IMG/VR virus record: IMGVR_UViG_3300021091_000264
Location: 1-31,400 of that record
Strand: one strand, 5' to 3'
DNA: 31,400 bases
Origin: a virus
Part shown: piece by piece, positions 23,307 to 29,314 of the stretch
Position numbering within the stretch: position 1 is the stretch's first letter
Layout: every line of letters starts with the position of its first letter
Translations under genes and position numbers: made by a program
The notes under the pieces: generated by a model
Seen by the model: only the letters and a program-made list of their open reading frames with translations
What the model was told of the DNA's origin: nothing
The model's database searches: none

Positions 23307-24560
23307 ATGAGTTTGCCTGTGACATCTTTTGCTCTTCGTCCTCACCAAGAACGTGCTGTTGCTGCTATGCAAAAGTACAACAAAGGTCAAATAATTGTGC
23401 CCACTGGCGGCGGCAAAACCCTCAAAATGATTTTTGATGCTATTCGCCAGTTTCAATCTGCCACTCCTCAAACTATTGTAGTTTGTGCCCCACGCATTCT
23501 TCTGGCAGAGCAATTGTCTAGCGAGTTTCTTGAGTATATCACTAATGCCGAGGTTATGCACGTTCACTCTGGCGAAACCCATCATTTCAGCACTACCAAA
23601 CCTGCTGATATTGTTGTTCATACTGCCATGTGTATCGCTGCTAATCGTCACCAACTGATTTTCACTACCTATAATTCTTTGCAGCGTCTACAGCAAGCAG
23701 ATATTGATGTGAACACCATCTATTTTGATGAAGCACACAACAGTGTCAAGCGTAATTTTTTTCCTGCTACTGAGCACTTTGCTGCTGTTGCTGACCGCTG
23801 CTACTTTTTTACTGCAACGCCGAAGCATTCTGTCACTGTCGGCAAACCTGGCATGAACGATGCTTATGTTTATGGTCAGATTATTTGTAAGGTTCCTGCT
23901 CCCGAACTTATCAAAGGTGGTTTTATCATTCCCCCTAAAGTTGTCGTCAAGCAACTTCCTATGGTCACTGGCAAGCAAACTAACTACGATCGTGATGCAG
24001 AAAATCTGCTGGAAACTATTGACGAGAACAAAGTAGGTAAGATCCTGATTTGCGCCAAGGCAACTAAGCAAATCGTTGCTCTTATTGCTGAGACTGATTT
24101 TTGCAATGAGTTGCAACAGCGTGGGTACTCTTACATGTATATCACTGCCAAGACTGGTGCTGTAATTGATGGTCGTAAGGTCAATCGCGAGGTGTTTTTT
24201 GACATTCTCAGTGCATGGGGCAAAGATGACAGTAAGAAATTTGTGGTTCTTCACCACAGCATTCTGTCTGAAGGCATTAACGTGTCTGGTCTTGAAGCAG
24301 TGCTCTTCATGCGTAACATGGACTACATTGGTATCTCTCAGACTATCGGACGTGTGATTAGGTTGCATCATTCCGACGCGAAAGGTCTTCGTGATGGTTC
24401 AATCCAACCTGGCAACCTCAGTCAGTATACCAAATCTTTCGGTCTGGTGTGTATTCCTGTGTACAGTAGCACTGGTATTGCTACTGCTCGCTCTGTTCAG
24501 GCGGTCGTTGATACTATATTTGAGCGTGGCGAACCTGCTATCAGCGTCGTTCGCAAGTGA
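23307..24560 (+). CDS. SF2 DEAD/DEAH-type helicase, 417 aa
   Basis: ATP-dependent nucleic acid helicase or translocase. Visible motifs are Walker A V-P-T-G-G-G-K-T (31-38), motif Ia-like C-A-P-R, motif II D-E-A-H (141-144), motif III T-A-T-P (169-172), and motif VI Q-T-I-G-R-V-I-R (345-352). A Q-motif-like L-R-P-H-Q-E-R lies near the start (10-16). It is shorter than T4 UvsW (587 aa) and lacks its extra N-terminal domain, but the layout with R-P-H-Q near residue 10 fits UvsW-type and type III restriction helicases. It may act in recombination or replication-fork repair. The gene uses visibly more G/C-ending codons than its neighbours. It starts 24 nt after a terminator, so it needs its own promoter; a TATATT at 23288 is too close to the ATG to be sure. 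Confidence 0.9.
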   Translation: MSLPVTSFALRPHQERAVAAMQKYNKGQIIVPTGGGKTLKMIFDAIRQFQSATPQTIVVCAPRILLAEQLSSEFLEYITNAEVMHVHSGETHHFSTTKPADIVVHTAMCIAANRHQLIFTTYNSLQRLQQADIDVNTIYFDEAHNSVKRNFFPATEHFAAVADRCYFFTATPKHSVTVGKPGMNDAYVYGQIICKVPAPELIKGGFIIPPKVVVKQLPMVTGKQTNYDRDAENLLETIDENKVGKILICAKATKQIVALIAETDFCNELQQRGYSYMYITAKTGAVIDGRKVNREVFFDILSAWGKDDSKKFVVLHHSILSEGINVSGLEAVLFMRNMDYIGISQTIGRVIRLHHSDAKGLRDGSIQPGNLSQYTKSFGLVCIPVYSSTGIATARSVQAVVDTIFERGEPAISVVRK

Positions 24561-24570
24561 GACGCAATAA

Positions 24571-24609
24571 GACCCTAGTTCAGCACTGGGGTCAAAACCA
24601 TATTTTTTT
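24571..24609 (+). terminator. probable terminator hairpin after the helicase
   Basis: GACCCTAG (24571-24578) pairs with CTGGGGTC (24586-24593), 8 bp with one G-T, around a 7-nt loop. The T-run (24603-24609) is 9 nt downstream, further than in a canonical terminator. The stretch 24561-24681 holds no gene; it also contains the small hairpin ATTCT-GTC-AGAAT (24613-24625). Confidence 0.5.
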
Positions 24610-24681
24610 GAAATTCTGTCAGAATGGTGCTAGTGCTCATGGCGTGTAATCAGATCCTCGATTTTTTTAAAAGTATAACCC

Positions 24682-25173
24682 ATGACCAGAATAGTAGATA
24701 ACTTTTTGCCAGAAGACACGTTCAAAACAATTACAGACGTTTTGTTAGGTGTTGATTTTCCGTGGTATTATTATCCATATGTGAATACTAGATACGAACA
24801 GAGTGAACATATACAATTTACTCACGGGTTTTATCATTATTTGCACGAAAATCCATGGAATAGCCCTTACTGCGACTTAATTGCTCCAATCATGGATAAT
24901 TTTGAATGGCAAGAAATTTTACGGGTGAAAGCAAATCTTATTCCTAAAACCTCATCACATATTGTATCAGGATATCATGTCGATGATAATTTTCCACATA
25001 ATGTAGCTATCTTTTATTTGAATACTAATAATGGGTTTACTTCTTTTGAGAATGGTGATACAATAGACTGTGTGAACAATCGTATGCTATTTTTTGATGG
25101 TGTGACTAAACATAGCAGTGTAACATGCACTGACAAAAATGTTAGAGTTGTTCTTAATATTAACTATCGGTAA
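24682..25173 (+). CDS. 2OG-Fe(II) oxygenase, 163 aa
   Basis: The triad is clear: His99-x-Asp101 in SGYHVDDNF, distal His144 in T-K-H-S-S-V, and Arg155 in V-R-V-V-L-N-I-N for 2-oxoglutarate. F-F-D-G lies before the distal His as in many small phage oxygenases. At 163 aa it is the shortest of the five in this window and is little more than the double-stranded beta-helix core. It lies apart from the fibre cluster, next to a membrane protein and dam, so its substrate may differ. The start ATG has no strong ribosome binding site; the leader has a T-run and AAAAGTATAACCC. Confidence 0.85.
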   Translation: MTRIVDNFLPEDTFKTITDVLLGVDFPWYYYPYVNTRYEQSEHIQFTHGFYHYLHENPWNSPYCDLIAPIMDNFEWQEILRVKANLIPKTSSHIVSGYHVDDNFPHNVAIFYLNTNNGFTSFENGDTIDCVNNRMLFFDGVTKHSSVTCTDKNVRVVLNINYR

Positions 25174-25176
25174 ATT

Positions 25177-25395
25177 ATGAAAAAACTTATTCGTAAAATC
25201 AAATCAAATGTTTCTGCAACTCGCATGACATTTCTTTCAGTTGCTCTTGTAGTAGCAATTGGAAATACTCTTACTGGTTGGGGGGTAGTTAGTTGGGTTC
25301 TTTACATTCCTCCTATTGCTCTCTCGTTTGCAGCAATTACTGGTGTATGCCCATTTAAAATTATCTTTGAAAAACTGGGATTTGCAAACGACTGA
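25177..25395 (+). CDS. small membrane protein, DUF2892-like, 72 aa
   Basis: A basic N-terminus (M-K-K-L-I-R-K-I-K) is followed by two membrane segments at about 17-34 and 37-58, then T-G-V-C-P-F-K-I-I-F-E-K-L-G. The T-G-x-C-P motif after the second helix is characteristic of DUF2892 (the membrane part of YgaP-like proteins). In bacteria it is often joined to a rhodanese domain; here it stands alone. It starts 3 nt after the oxygenase and its stop overlaps the dam ATG (TGATG). Its role in the phage is unknown. Confidence 0.75.
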   Translation: MKKLIRKIKSNVSATRMTFLSVALVVAIGNTLTGWGVVSWVLYIPPIALSFAAITGVCPFKIIFEKLGFAND

Positions 25396-26240
25396 TGAAA
25401 CCAATTATCAAATATCAAGGTGGCAAAACCAAAGAACTTTCAATTATTCGTAATTACATTGGAAAAAACCATAAACGAATTGTGGAACCATTCTGTGGCG
25501 GCGCTGCCGTAAGTTTTGATGCAGAAATTCCAGCAGTTCTAAACGACATCAATAAAGATGTTATTAACTTATATCAATCTGTTGCTAATTACAAAACCTA
25601 TGTTCTAATTCAAGAAAAAGTTGATCTATTAAAAGATATGGATCATGATGCTCTTGAATTAGAATATTATGCTGCTAGAGAAGCAATCAATCAACCATGG
25701 GAATGTGTTGATCCATGCCAACGAGCATTGTCATATATTATTGTAAGGCAGTTGTGCTTCTCTGGTATGGAGAGATACAATGCCAAGGGCGAATTTAATG
25801 TTCCATTTGGTCATTATAAGAAGTTTTCTTGTAATCTATCACACAATCATCATTTATTCTTGAAGCAGTGTGATATTCGCTTTGGTGATGCAATATCATT
25901 ATTTGATAGTATTCAAGATAATGATTTTGTTTTTGTTGATCCTCCGTATCTAGATCGCTTGGGATATACTACTGGTGATGGTGGTGCTAAATTACATGTA
26001 AATCTTGCAGACGTACTTCATAATTGTAATGCTGACTGGTTACTTATTCACTGTGACGATGATTTTTATCGTGAAGAGTATAGCACATACACTATTGTAG
26101 ACAAAGACTTTAATTATTCACAACGATGGGGGAAAAATAAAGACCACAGTAATAGTAAAGTAAATCATCTGTACATATCTAATGTGCCAGTTGCTCAACT
26201 GTCTACAACAACTGTGACAGCATTTTTGGAAGCAGTATAA
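25395..26240 (+). CDS. dam: DNA adenine-N6 methyltransferase, D12 class (Dam-like)
   Basis: Methylates adenine using S-adenosylmethionine, probably in GATC. Residues 4-12 I-I-K-Y-Q-G-G-K-T and V-E-P-F-C-G-G-A-A-V (about 30-39) form the SAM-binding part, and F-V-D-P-P-Y (about 180-185) is the catalytic D-P-P-Y. The order (SAM motif before D-P-P-Y, with a helical target domain between) and 281-aa length are those of T4 Dam and bacterial Dam. No cognate endonuclease is seen nearby, so it is an orphan, likely protecting phage DNA or marking it. Translation is coupled to the membrane protein upstream. A consensus-like promoter overlaps its stop. Confidence 0.92.
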   Translation: MKPIIKYQGGKTKELSIIRNYIGKNHKRIVEPFCGGAAVSFDAEIPAVLNDINKDVINLYQSVANYKTYVLIQEKVDLLKDMDHDALELEYYAAREAINQPWECVDPCQRALSYIIVRQLCFSGMERYNAKGEFNVPFGHYKKFSCNLSHNHHLFLKQCDIRFGDAISLFDSIQDNDFVFVDPPYLDRLGYTTGDGGAKLHVNLADVLHNCNADWLLIHCDDDFYREEYSTYTIVDKDFNYSQRWGKNKDHSNSKVNHLYISNVPVAQLSTTTVTAFLEAV

Positions 26241-26241
26241 T
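26214..26241 (+). promoter_or_regulatory. sigma70-like promoter, GTGACA-16-TATAAT
   Basis: The -35 GTGACA (5/6) lies at 26214-26219 within the end of dam, then a 16-nt spacer, and a perfect TATAAT at 26236-26241 overlapping the dam stop codon. Transcription would begin near 26248, leaving a leader of about 40 nt before the ATG at 26287. A second -10-like TACAAT follows at 26259. Confidence 0.45.
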
Positions 26242-26286
26242 AACGCTGTCAAACCCCCCTACAATCTCCTCCAGCGCATTTTACTT

Positions 26287-26481
26287 ATGTCAAGCATCAA
26301 CTATTCTGTTGTTACTAAAGTGACCTTAAATACGCAGCAAATTAAGTTTCTGATTGATTTGCTGTGGGGATCTCCTGAGAAACTAGTCAATGATATTGCA
26401 CGGCGTCATAATGTCAATGATGCTGAAGTAGAAAACGAGTTGCAATTTTGTCTCGGTTCTGCTCTTTCTGAACTGCTATGA
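26287..26481 (+). CDS. hypothetical protein, 64 aa
   Basis: Starts MSSINYSVVTKVTLNTQQIK. It looks like a strand followed by helices (F-L-I-D-L-L-W and V-E-N-E-L-Q-F-C-L-G-S-A-L-S-E-L-L). One Cys, acidic C-terminus, no membrane segment. It is the first gene behind the promoter that overlaps dam and is coupled to the next gene by ATGA. No family is recognised. Confidence 0.7.
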   Translation: MSSINYSVVTKVTLNTQQIKFLIDLLWGSPEKLVNDIARRHNVNDAEVENELQFCLGSALSELL

Positions 26482-26738
26482 TAAAAGATATTCATACTGC
26501 TCCGACTGGATATTTTTACACATCAGAAAAATTTGATGCAAAGCATGATATTATTTGGTTAAATCATGAGAGAGTATATGATTACAATCTAGGTAAACCA
26601 GTTAAAACTGTGTGGGGATTTTTTCGTCTCAAAGATAGAAAAATTATCTCTCCAGTAAATGCAAAGAAACCAGGGAAACAAATTGCATTTATTAATACCA
26701 CACCATATACTGCTATGCCAAAACCAGTGTGTCAGTGA
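26478..26738 (+). CDS. hypothetical protein, 86 aa
   Basis: Coupled to the previous gene by a 4-nt overlap. It begins MIKDIHTAPTGYFYTSEKFD and contains aromatic strand-like stretches (I-I-W-L-N-H-E-R-V-Y-D-Y, V-W-G-F-F-R-L-K-D-R-K-I-I-S), so a small beta fold is likely. The C-terminus is polar and rich in Pro. No known motif. A hairpin follows its stop by 15 nt. Confidence 0.7.
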   Translation: MIKDIHTAPTGYFYTSEKFDAKHDIIWLNHERVYDYNLGKPVKTVWGFFRLKDRKIISPVNAKKPGKQIAFINTTPYTAMPKPVCQ

Positions 26739-26753
26739 TTGTAGTGGCACAAG

Positions 26754-26774
26754 ACCACCCCAGATCTGGGTGGT
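26754..26774 (+). terminator. hairpin, possible terminator
   Basis: ACCACCC (26754-26760) pairs perfectly with GGGTGGT (26768-26774) around CAGATCT. Only two T follow directly (then CACCC), so it may be an inefficient terminator or a message-end stabiliser. It lies between a gene end and the next -10-like box. Confidence 0.45.
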
Positions 26775-26782
26775 TTCACCCT

Positions 26783-26788
26783 TATAAT
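26783..26788 (+). promoter_or_regulatory. -10-like TATAAT without a clear -35
   Basis: Perfect TATAAT, directly downstream of a terminator-like hairpin and 26 nt before the GTG start at 26814. No good -35 is found at 16-18 nt, so it would need an activator, or it is chance. Confidence 0.35.
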
Positions 26789-26813
26789 TACAAGGTAATC
26801 GAGAGACACTCAA

Positions 26814-27002
26814 GTGCTCACCTCCTCCCAGTCCAAACCGTTTATCGTGTCCACCTTCTCGCGTAATGTTTCGGGTGATTTCTTCACGTTCTTCGCAGAC
26901 ACCTATGAGGAGGCAGTCCAGCTTGCCGAGGACTTCTACCTGAAGACTGGTCGCGTTGTGGCAGTTGAGAAAGTGTCCCCTGCAGGCATCGGTCACGCCT
27001 GA
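26814..27002 (+). CDS. hypothetical protein, 62 aa, GTG start
   Basis: The frame is closed upstream at 26796-26798 and has no ATG or TTG, so the GTG at 26814 is the only reasonable start; GAGA lies about 10 nt before it. The product (after Met) has a strand S-G-D-F-F-T-F-F-A, a helix T-Y-E-E-A-V-Q-L-A-E-D-F-Y and a final strand V-V-A-V-E-K-V. It is visibly richer in G/C-ending codons than the flanking small genes, like the next gene. No family is recognised. It may be of different origin from its neighbours. Confidence 0.6.
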   Translation: MLTSSQSKPFIVSTFSRNVSGDFFTFFADTYEEAVQLAEDFYLKTGRVVAVEKVSPAGIGHA

Positions 27003-27009
27003 TCCATCC

Positions 27010-27015
27010 TATACT
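27010..27015 (+). promoter_or_regulatory. -10-like TATACT in a recurring context
   Basis: CCTATACTA just after the 62-aa gene, 24 nt before the next ATG. The same CCTATACTA occurs at 28129-28137, also 26 nt before a start codon. No -35 match is found at the right distance. -10-only promoters with an activator would resemble T4 middle promoters. Confidence 0.4.
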
Positions 27016-27038
27016 ACATTCATTCACACAAAACACTC

Positions 27039-27449
27039 ATGGCAACCCGCTCACGCATCGGTATTCAACTCGCAGACGATTCTGTGCTCTCAGTGTATTG
27101 CCACTGGGATGGTTACCCTGCCTTCAATGGTGTCAAGCTTCAGCAGCACTTCAACACTCGTGAGAAGGTTGCTGAGTTGATTGACGGTGGTGACATCAGT
27201 GCTCTCCACACCAACGTCGGTTGGGATAATGAGACGCTGCCTGAAACTGGTCCTCTTTACTATTCTTCTCGTGGTGAGAATTGTCCTCCTCGCCTTGACT
27301 GGCGCATCAGTGACTATCTCACGCAAGATGCAGAAGAGTATGCCTATCTCTTTACCACCGATGGAGAGTGGTTGTGCTACGATACTTGTAAGTGGCACGA
27401 TGTAACTTATCTCGAACTTCAAGAAATTCCTCAACAGGTAGCGGCATGA
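27039..27449 (+). CDS. conserved phage protein of unknown function, 136 aa
   Basis: Begins MATRSRIGIQLADDSVLSVY, followed by C-H-W-D-G-Y-P (21-27), a G-x-x-L-x-x-H-F region, R-E-K-V-A-E-L-I-D-G-G-D-I-S-A-L and a C-terminal acidic domain with aromatic residues (E-Y-A-Y-L-F, W-L-C-Y-D-T). From memory, proteins with this Y-C-H-W-D-G-Y opening and a following K-V-x-x-L-I-x-x-G-D-x-S-x-L helix are widespread in phages and their hosts, with no known function. Codon use is GC-richer than the flanking genes. Its end overlaps the next ATG as ATGA. A small TATACT box precedes it. Confidence 0.8.
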   Translation: MATRSRIGIQLADDSVLSVYCHWDGYPAFNGVKLQQHFNTREKVAELIDGGDISALHTNVGWDNETLPETGPLYYSSRGENCPPRLDWRISDYLTQDAEEYAYLFTTDGEWLCYDTCKWHDVTYLELQEIPQQVAA

Positions 27450-27607
27450 AATATTATCTTTTCTTTACAGTTCTCTTTGGTCTGATGCTTGGTTGGCAAG
27501 CATTTCTAATTACTCGCGATAATAAAATGTTTGAGGGTTACAAAAATCGTCAAGAACAAATTTGCAAAGAAATTAAATCATTTCAACCAGATTGTCATGT
27601 AGAATAA
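27446..27607 (+). CDS. single-pass membrane protein, 53 aa
   Basis: The start at ATG 27446 overlaps the previous stop. A hydrophobic helix at about 2-22 (Y-Y-L-F-F-T-V-L-F-G-L-M-L-G-W) follows a single Lys, then a charged tail with two Cys (about 37 and 50). It could be a membrane anchor or a signal peptide with a short mature part. No family is recognised. The frame is open further up to 27392, but that would lie inside the 136-aa gene. Confidence 0.65.
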   Translation: MKYYLFFTVLFGLMLGWQAFLITRDNKMFEGYKNRQEQICKEIKSFQPDCHVE

Positions 27608-27638
27608 CTACATACATTCATCAGTTCATTTAATTTGC

Positions 27639-27788
27639 ATGATAAACTTGGAACAAGCAGAATCCTTGATTAAAGAGTTAACTACTCTTCTTGCAGAAGA
27701 ACGTAAAGCAATCTGCTCTTTACAGGAGGAGATTAACATCCTCAAAAAACTACTGGAAGAAAAAAATAATCGTGTTTACGATGTATGA
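27639..27788 (+). CDS. small coiled-coil protein, 49 aa
   Basis: Starts MINLEQAESLIKELTTLLAE and ends K-N-N-R-V-Y-D-V. Leu/Ile fall at heptad spacing over about 40 residues (L-I-K-E-L-T-T-L-L-A-E-E, then I-N-I-L-K-K-L-L-E-E-K), so it should form a short coiled coil. It overlaps the next gene by 4 nt. There is no strong ribosome binding site. No family is recognised. Confidence 0.65.
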   Translation: MINLEQAESLIKELTTLLAEERKAICSLQEEINILKKLLEEKNNRVYDV

Positions 27789-27973
27789 TCTTTCCAATTG
27801 GTACAAAAATTGAATATAAAGGAATGATTGGTACTGTAGCATTTACTACAGATACTCAAATGAGTGTTACTCTTCGATCTTTCGATGAAAGAGTTCGGGA
27901 GGTCAGGATTATAATCCACCGTTCCGAATATGAAAATGTTTCTCTAATTACTGGCAACCACCAACGGGATTGA
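27785..27973 (+). CDS. hypothetical protein, 62 aa
   Basis: Begins MIFPIGTKIEYKGMIGTVAF. Alternating hydrophobic residues and Gly turns (G-T-K-I-E-Y-K-G-M-I-G-T-V-A-F) suggest a small SH3-like beta barrel, a fold common in small phage regulators; that is a visual guess. The ATG overlaps the previous gene and the stop is 3 nt before the next ATG. No membrane segment. Confidence 0.68.
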   Translation: MIFPIGTKIEYKGMIGTVAFTTDTQMSVTLRSFDERVREVRIIIHRSEYENVSLITGNHQRD

Positions 27974-27976
27974 ATT

Positions 27977-28123
27977 ATGATTGATGTTGACGAAGTGATC
28001 CTTGATCGCAAACTTCTTGATTTGATTGATAGTGCTGAGATAGATTGGGATGATGATGTGCCTGATCTGAATGATCAGTGGGCACTTGAAGAACTGTCAC
28101 AAGAGGTCTGGGATTTGCTCTAG
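27977..28123 (+). CDS. very acidic small protein, 48 aa
   Basis: Starts at ATG 27977 and ends at TAG 28123. The sequence opens MIDVDEVILDRKLLDLIDSA, then D-W-D-D-D-V-P-D-L, and ends E-L-S-Q-E-V-W-D-L-L. Of 48 residues about 19 are Asp or Glu against only 2 basic residues. Such strongly acidic phage proteins can act as DNA mimics or inhibitors of host factors, but there is no direct evidence here. It is the last gene before a TATACT box. Confidence 0.65.
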   Translation: MIDVDEVILDRKLLDLIDSAEIDWDDDVPDLNDQWALEELSQEVWDLL

Positions 28124-28130
28124 GGCACCC

Positions 28131-28136
28131 TATACT
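28131..28136 (+). promoter_or_regulatory. -10-like TATACT in a recurring context
   Basis: CCTATACTA at 28129-28137 repeats the sequence at 27008-27016. It is 26 nt before the ATG of the 148-aa gene. No recognisable -35 is seen. Confidence 0.4.
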
Positions 28137-28161
28137 AACTACATACCAAGCAACCCCACCA

Positions 28162-28608
28162 ATGACTGCCACCTTCGCCCAGTTCCAAGCAGAGAGAGAT
28201 GCTCGTAACACTCTTCAACTTAATGTAATTAAGTGGTGTTTCATGCTGACTGATGCTCTGTGTCAGAATTATATTGACCATGCAATTCGTGGTCATTATC
28301 GTGCGATCAAAGATACGAATCAAGATGTACTGTACCACGAAATTGCTGCTGATAAACTTAAGGCAGGCATTTGCCCTGTTAGGTATGACATCATCTCTGG
28401 TAAAAAGTATCACAAAATTGTCTTTGTTGATGGTGGTGGTCAACGTTCTGCACATGCTTTTGTTGATAAAAAGACTGGTGAGGTCTATAAGACTGCATCT
28501 TGGAAGTCTCCTGCTAAAGGTGTACGATACGATTTGCGTCTCATTAAAGATCGCGAGTATCTCTTTGAGAATGCTGACTGGTCGGGTGGTTATCTCTACA
28601 TGCGATAA
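28162..28608 (+). CDS. hypothetical protein, 148 aa
   Basis: Starts MTATFAQFQAERDARNTLQL. An N-terminal helical half (to about 70) precedes a beta part: K-Y-H-K-I-V-F-V-D-G-G-G-Q-R-S-A-H-A-F-V-D (82-102), then K-T-G-E-V-Y-K-T-A-S-W-K-S-P-A-K-G-V-R-Y-D-L. The K-T-G-D/E-V-Y-K-x-A-S-W-x-x-P-A-K-x-x-R-Y pattern is one I have seen in small proteins of unrelated phages, without known function. Two Cys lie in the helical half and one near residue 71. It is a stand-alone unit between a TATACT box and a strong promoter. Confidence 0.75.
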   Translation: MTATFAQFQAERDARNTLQLNVIKWCFMLTDALCQNYIDHAIRGHYRAIKDTNQDVLYHEIAADKLKAGICPVRYDIISGKKYHKIVFVDGGGQRSAHAFVDKKTGEVYKTASWKSPAKGVRYDLRLIKDREYLFENADWSGGYLYMR

Positions 28609-28611
28609 CGC

Positions 28612-28640
28612 TTGACATCGGTCCGCTTCTCGTATAAAAT
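28612..28640 (+). promoter_or_regulatory. strong sigma70-type promoter, TTGACA-17-TAAAAT
   Basis: Perfect -35 TTGACA (28612-28617), 17-nt spacer, -10 TAAAAT (28635-28640, 5/6). It is the best host-type promoter in the window. Transcription would start near 28647, which rules out the upstream start of the following frame and decides for ATG 28663. Confidence 0.75.
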
Positions 28641-28662
28641 ACTTACAGAGTTTGCTTCTACT

Positions 28663-28890
28663 ATGCACTACATCGTAACTAACGGCACCGCTTACGCAAT
28701 CGATCATCCTCAGGATGCCATTTATGCTGCTCCTGTGCTCGATAATGGCATTGTAGATTGGGACAATGCTTATGATATTGCGTGGGCAAATTTAGATGAG
28801 GAAGAGCAAGAATATATTGCTCACGTTGCTTATCATCTGCAAGAGATTGCTAAACTGTCTGAAGAACACCAGGAGGTTTTCCTTAAATGA
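28663..28890 (+). CDS. hypothetical protein, 75 aa, acidic
   Basis: Begins MHYIVTNGTAYAIDHPQDAI. The frame is open back to 28612, but that region is the -35/-10 of a promoter, so ATG 28663 is chosen. The product is acidic with a helical C-terminal half (E-E-E-Q-E-Y-I-A-H-V-A-Y-H-L-Q-E-I-A-K). It is the first of a chain of coupled genes (ATGA overlap with the next). It should be expressed early and strongly from the host polymerase. No family is recognised. Confidence 0.75.
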   Translation: MHYIVTNGTAYAIDHPQDAIYAAPVLDNGIVDWDNAYDIAWANLDEEEQEYIAHVAYHLQEIAKLSEEHQEVFLK

Positions 28891-29111
28891 ATTTTATTGT
28901 AGATCACGTTAAAGAACTGCTAGCACCTCTCAGTGTTACAGATCTTCAACCTAAACCAAAGCAAACTCTTTCTGACGAAGAAGTACAAAAGTTTTGGTCT
29001 TATTTTGCTAAGTTTCCTAACGAATTTGCTGCTGCTGTGGTACAATCGCTGCCCAGTGATGTAGAATTTGTTCAATACGATCACCTTTCAAATCTGGTTA
29101 CCATCAAATGA
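28887..29111 (+). CDS. hypothetical protein, 74 aa
   Basis: Starts MNFIVDHVKELLAPLSVTDL, coupled by 4-nt overlaps at both ends. AGGAGG-like GGAGG at 28871-28875 gives a good ribosome binding site. The middle has L-S-D-E-E-V-Q-K-F-W-S-Y-F-A-K-F, probably helical. No motif is recognised. Same early operon as the 28663 gene. Confidence 0.72.
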   Translation: MNFIVDHVKELLAPLSVTDLQPKPKQTLSDEEVQKFWSYFAKFPNEFAAAVVQSLPSDVEFVQYDHLSNLVTIK

Positions 29112-29311
29112 ATTACACTGAACAAGAACAACAATCTGTCTCTAATCAGGTTGATATGATTACTGATCATGCTCATAATCGTTTTAAAGATCTTCTTCAA
29201 GAAGGTCGTCGTGAAGATGCTATTGCCATTGGTGATGAGTATTTTGAGTGGTTGGCAGATATTGATGAGGAAACTCTTCTGTTCTTCAATGAAAATGAAT
29301 TGTTTCAATAA
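29108..29311 (+). CDS. hypothetical protein, 67 aa, acidic helical
   Basis: Starts MNYTEQEQQSVSNQVDMITD and continues as charged helices (R-F-K-D-L-L-Q-E-G-R-R-E-D-A-I-A-I-G-D-E-Y-F-E-W-L-A-D), a pattern like a single TPR-type helical hairpin. It is strongly acidic at the C-terminus (D-E-E-T-L-L-F-F-N-E-N-E). Overlaps the upstream gene by 4 nt and ends 3 nt before the fifth oxygenase. Function unknown. Confidence 0.72.
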   Translation: MNYTEQEQQSVSNQVDMITDHAHNRFKDLLQEGRREDAIAIGDEYFEWLADIDEETLLFFNENELFQ

Positions 29312-29314
29312 AGT

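Noticed and set aside
23688-24371. 227-aa open frame on the - strand
   Set aside because: Lies wholly inside the helicase gene, whose motifs prove the + strand reading; the antisense product has no recognisable feature.
27090-27434. 114-aa open frame on the - strand
   Set aside because: Shadow of the conserved 136-aa protein, whose family pattern is on the + strand.
28135-28707. 190-aa open frame on the - strand
   Set aside because: Covers the 148-aa gene and the strong + strand promoter; no ribosome binding site or motif supports it.
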